From Nitrospirales bacterium (GTDB lineage: Bacteria > Nitrospirota > Nitrospiria > Nitrospirales > UBA8639): a stretch of DNA of 16,713 nucleotides. The number at the start of each line of letters is the position of its first letter. Within the stretch, counting starts at the first letter, position 1. Both the position numbers and the translations under genes were made by a program. Positions 15,787 through 16,713 of this stretch are shown one piece after another. Where the stretch lies: contig JAJDBO010000017.1 in the NCBI GenBank assembly GCA_029261305.1, forward strand, positions 1 to 16,713, written 5' to 3'. The notes under the pieces were generated by a model. The model saw only the letters and a list, made by a program, of their open reading frames with translations. It ran no database searches and was not told the origin of the DNA.

Positions 15787-15818
15787 TTGACATTGCTTGC
15801 CAGCATACGTTTATGCTG
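15787..15818 (+). promoter_or_regulatory. Candidate ogt promoter with overlapping palindromic operator
   Basis: TTGACA (15787-15792) lies 6 bp after the MITE end. A perfect inverted repeat, CAGCATA-cgtt-TATGCTG (15801-15818), follows and overlaps possible -10 sequences (TATGCT at a 19-base spacing is the best). The arms are placed as an operator would be. The ogt start codon is 45 bp downstream. Confidence 0.4.
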
Positions 15819-15862
15819 AAATTCTGAAATCGTTTAGAAACACTCCCTCTTCCTAGTAAAAA

Positions 15863-16375
15863 ATGAACACTTCCGCAAATCACGACCACACCTACTGCTG
15901 GGTTATGAAGAGTCCTGTCGGAAGGTTACTGTTAGTCGGCAATGAGAAATCGTTGATGCAACTCTCTTTCCAGGATGGGCGACACCCTGTCAATCGAAAC
16001 CCCAAATGGACGCATTCCGAGGCCCCATTCAAAAAACCCATTCAGCAACTGAACGAATATTTTACTGGGGAACGGAAATCATTCACCATCAAACTTTCTC
16101 CAACAGGCACTCCGTTTCAGCAAAAAGTCTGGTGCGCGTTGCGAACAATTCCCTATGGAAAGACGGTATCCTATGGCGATATCGCCAAAGCCATTGGCAA
16201 TCCTAACGCTTCACGAGCCGTGGGAGCCGCAAACGGCCAAAACCCCATTTCGATTATCGTGCCCTGTCATCGGGTGATTGGAAGTACGGGAAAATTAGTC
16301 GGCTATGGGGGTGGCCTCCCCATTAAAGAGGCACTTCTCAAATTAGAAGAACAACACCAGTCGAAAAAATCATGA
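15863..16375 (+). CDS. ogt: Methylated-DNA--protein-cysteine S-methyltransferase
   Basis: This suicide DNA-repair protein moves the alkyl group from O6-alkylguanine (and O4-alkylthymine) onto its own cysteine. The 170 residues match the usual Ogt length. The N-terminal ribonuclease-H-like domain (~10-80) is followed by the conserved C-terminal domain: TPFQQKVWCALRTIPYGKTVSYGDIA (~83-108), the DNA-binding helix with the arginine finger in ASRAVGAANGQNP (~116-128, R118), and the active-site PCHRVIG with acceptor Cys135. There is no Ada-type N-terminal domain. The ATG at 15863 lacks a clear Shine-Dalgarno sequence. A palindrome overlaps its likely promoter and a MITE-like element lies just upstream. 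The stop overlaps the next start by ATGA, so the two genes are probably co-translated. Confidence 0.95.
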   Translation: MNTSANHDHTYCWVMKSPVGRLLLVGNEKSLMQLSFQDGRHPVNRNPKWTHSEAPFKKPIQQLNEYFTGERKSFTIKLSPTGTPFQQKVWCALRTIPYGKTVSYGDIAKAIGNPNASRAVGAANGQNPISIIVPCHRVIGSTGKLVGYGGGLPIKEALLKLEEQHQSKKS

Positions 16376-16713
16376 ACCACTCAGCCGGTAAGACTATGAG
16401 GATTAAGCAATTATCGCCCTGCCCACAATCACCAAATTGTGTTTCATCGCAAAGTACTGACCCCGACCATTTCATTGAACCCCTCGTCTATCAAGCAACC
16501 ATTGAGGAAGCGAAAGCGCGCATATTGAAAGTCATCGCCTCCCTTCCGCGAACTCGAATCGTAGAAGAGGAACCTACCTATCTTCACGCAGAATGCACCT
16601 CGTTAATTTTTCGATTTACGGATGATCTCGAATTTGCCTTCGATGACACCCAGAAAGTCATCCACGTTCGGTCAGCTTCCAGGGTGGGGCACTCAGATTT
16701 AGGCGCCAACCGC
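16372..16713 (+). CDS. DUF1499 family protein, 3'-truncated by window edge
   Basis: An open frame of 114 codons runs to the end of the window without a stop. It shows the DUF1499 pattern: CPQSPNCVSS (~17-26), a central helix rich in Ala, Lys and Arg (TIEEAKARILKVI), and the signature block YLHAECTSLIFRFTDDLEFAFDD (~74-96) then IHVRSASRVGHSDLGANR (~101-end). Only the C-terminal ~15-30 residues are likely missing. The family has no established biochemical function and is widespread in bacteria and plastids. The ATG at 16372 overlaps the ogt stop by 4 bp; a second ATG at 16396 is possible. No signal peptide is evident. Confidence 0.85.
   Translation, partial: MNHSAGKTMRIKQLSPCPQSPNCVSSQSTDPDHFIEPLVYQATIEEAKARILKVIASLPRTRIVEEEPTYLHAECTSLIFRFTDDLEFAFDDTQKVIHVRSASRVGHSDLGANR

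Noticed and set aside
15518..15889. Minus-strand open frame of 123 codons across the MITE-like element
   Set aside because: Most of it is the translated interior and ends of the mobile element. It has no ribosome binding site or domain, and it overlaps the ogt start region.
1..16713. CRISPR array, tRNA, rRNA, integrase or prophage signature
   Set aside because: No spaced direct-repeat array, no tRNA-like cloverleaf and no recombinase or phage gene were recognised anywhere in the window.

Overview
This window reads as a chromosomal segment of a nitrite-oxidizing bacterium, most likely Nitrospira. The deciding evidence is a complete nxrA–nxrB pair (1145 and 429 codons, minus strand) of the periplasmic Nitrospira/Nitrospina/anammox type: NxrA carries a twin-arginine signal peptide and NxrB carries the NarH-like ferredoxin motifs. 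Base composition is moderate in genes and AT-rich between them, lower in GC than I remember for the sewage Nitrospira species, so a marine or other lower-GC lineage is possible. Genus-level assignment is inference from memory of the family.

Left part (1–2949, plus strand): a housekeeping run. The 3' part of an LL-diaminopimelate aminotransferase (dapL) is followed by folK, panC (abutting the folK stop) and a small potassium-channel-like membrane protein. A convergent minus-strand gene (2983–3873) encodes an exported protein with the formylglycine-generating-enzyme fold but without the catalytic cysteine pair.

Middle (3874–8308): about 530 bp of noncoding DNA holding a remnant of a mobile-element end, then a large exported G8-domain/beta-helix protein, then an unusually AT-rich spacer and a 185-residue protein with a DUF2786-like N-terminus.

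Right-centre (8236–15592, all minus strand): the nitrite oxidation locus, in transcription order regulator (GAF–AAA+–Fis, sigma-54 activator), then nxrA, nxrB and a strong intrinsic terminator. Both the regulator and nxrA are preceded by sigma-54-type -24/-12 sequences that are 13/16 identical to each other. About 90–140 bp upstream of the nxrA promoter element lie three tandem 10-bp repeats and an overlapping inverted repeat, in the place expected for activator binding. A perfect 9-bp stem-loop lies between nxrA and nxrB. Together these suggest a self-contained sigma-54 control circuit for the key energy enzyme, possibly autoregulated. No NxrC, cytochrome or chaperone gene is linked here.

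Right end (15593–16713): a 188-bp GC-rich MITE-like element with 20-bp perfect terminal inverted repeats sits just upstream of the ogt promoter. ogt (O6-alkylguanine-DNA methyltransferase) overlaps by 4 bp the start of a DUF1499 gene that runs off the window.
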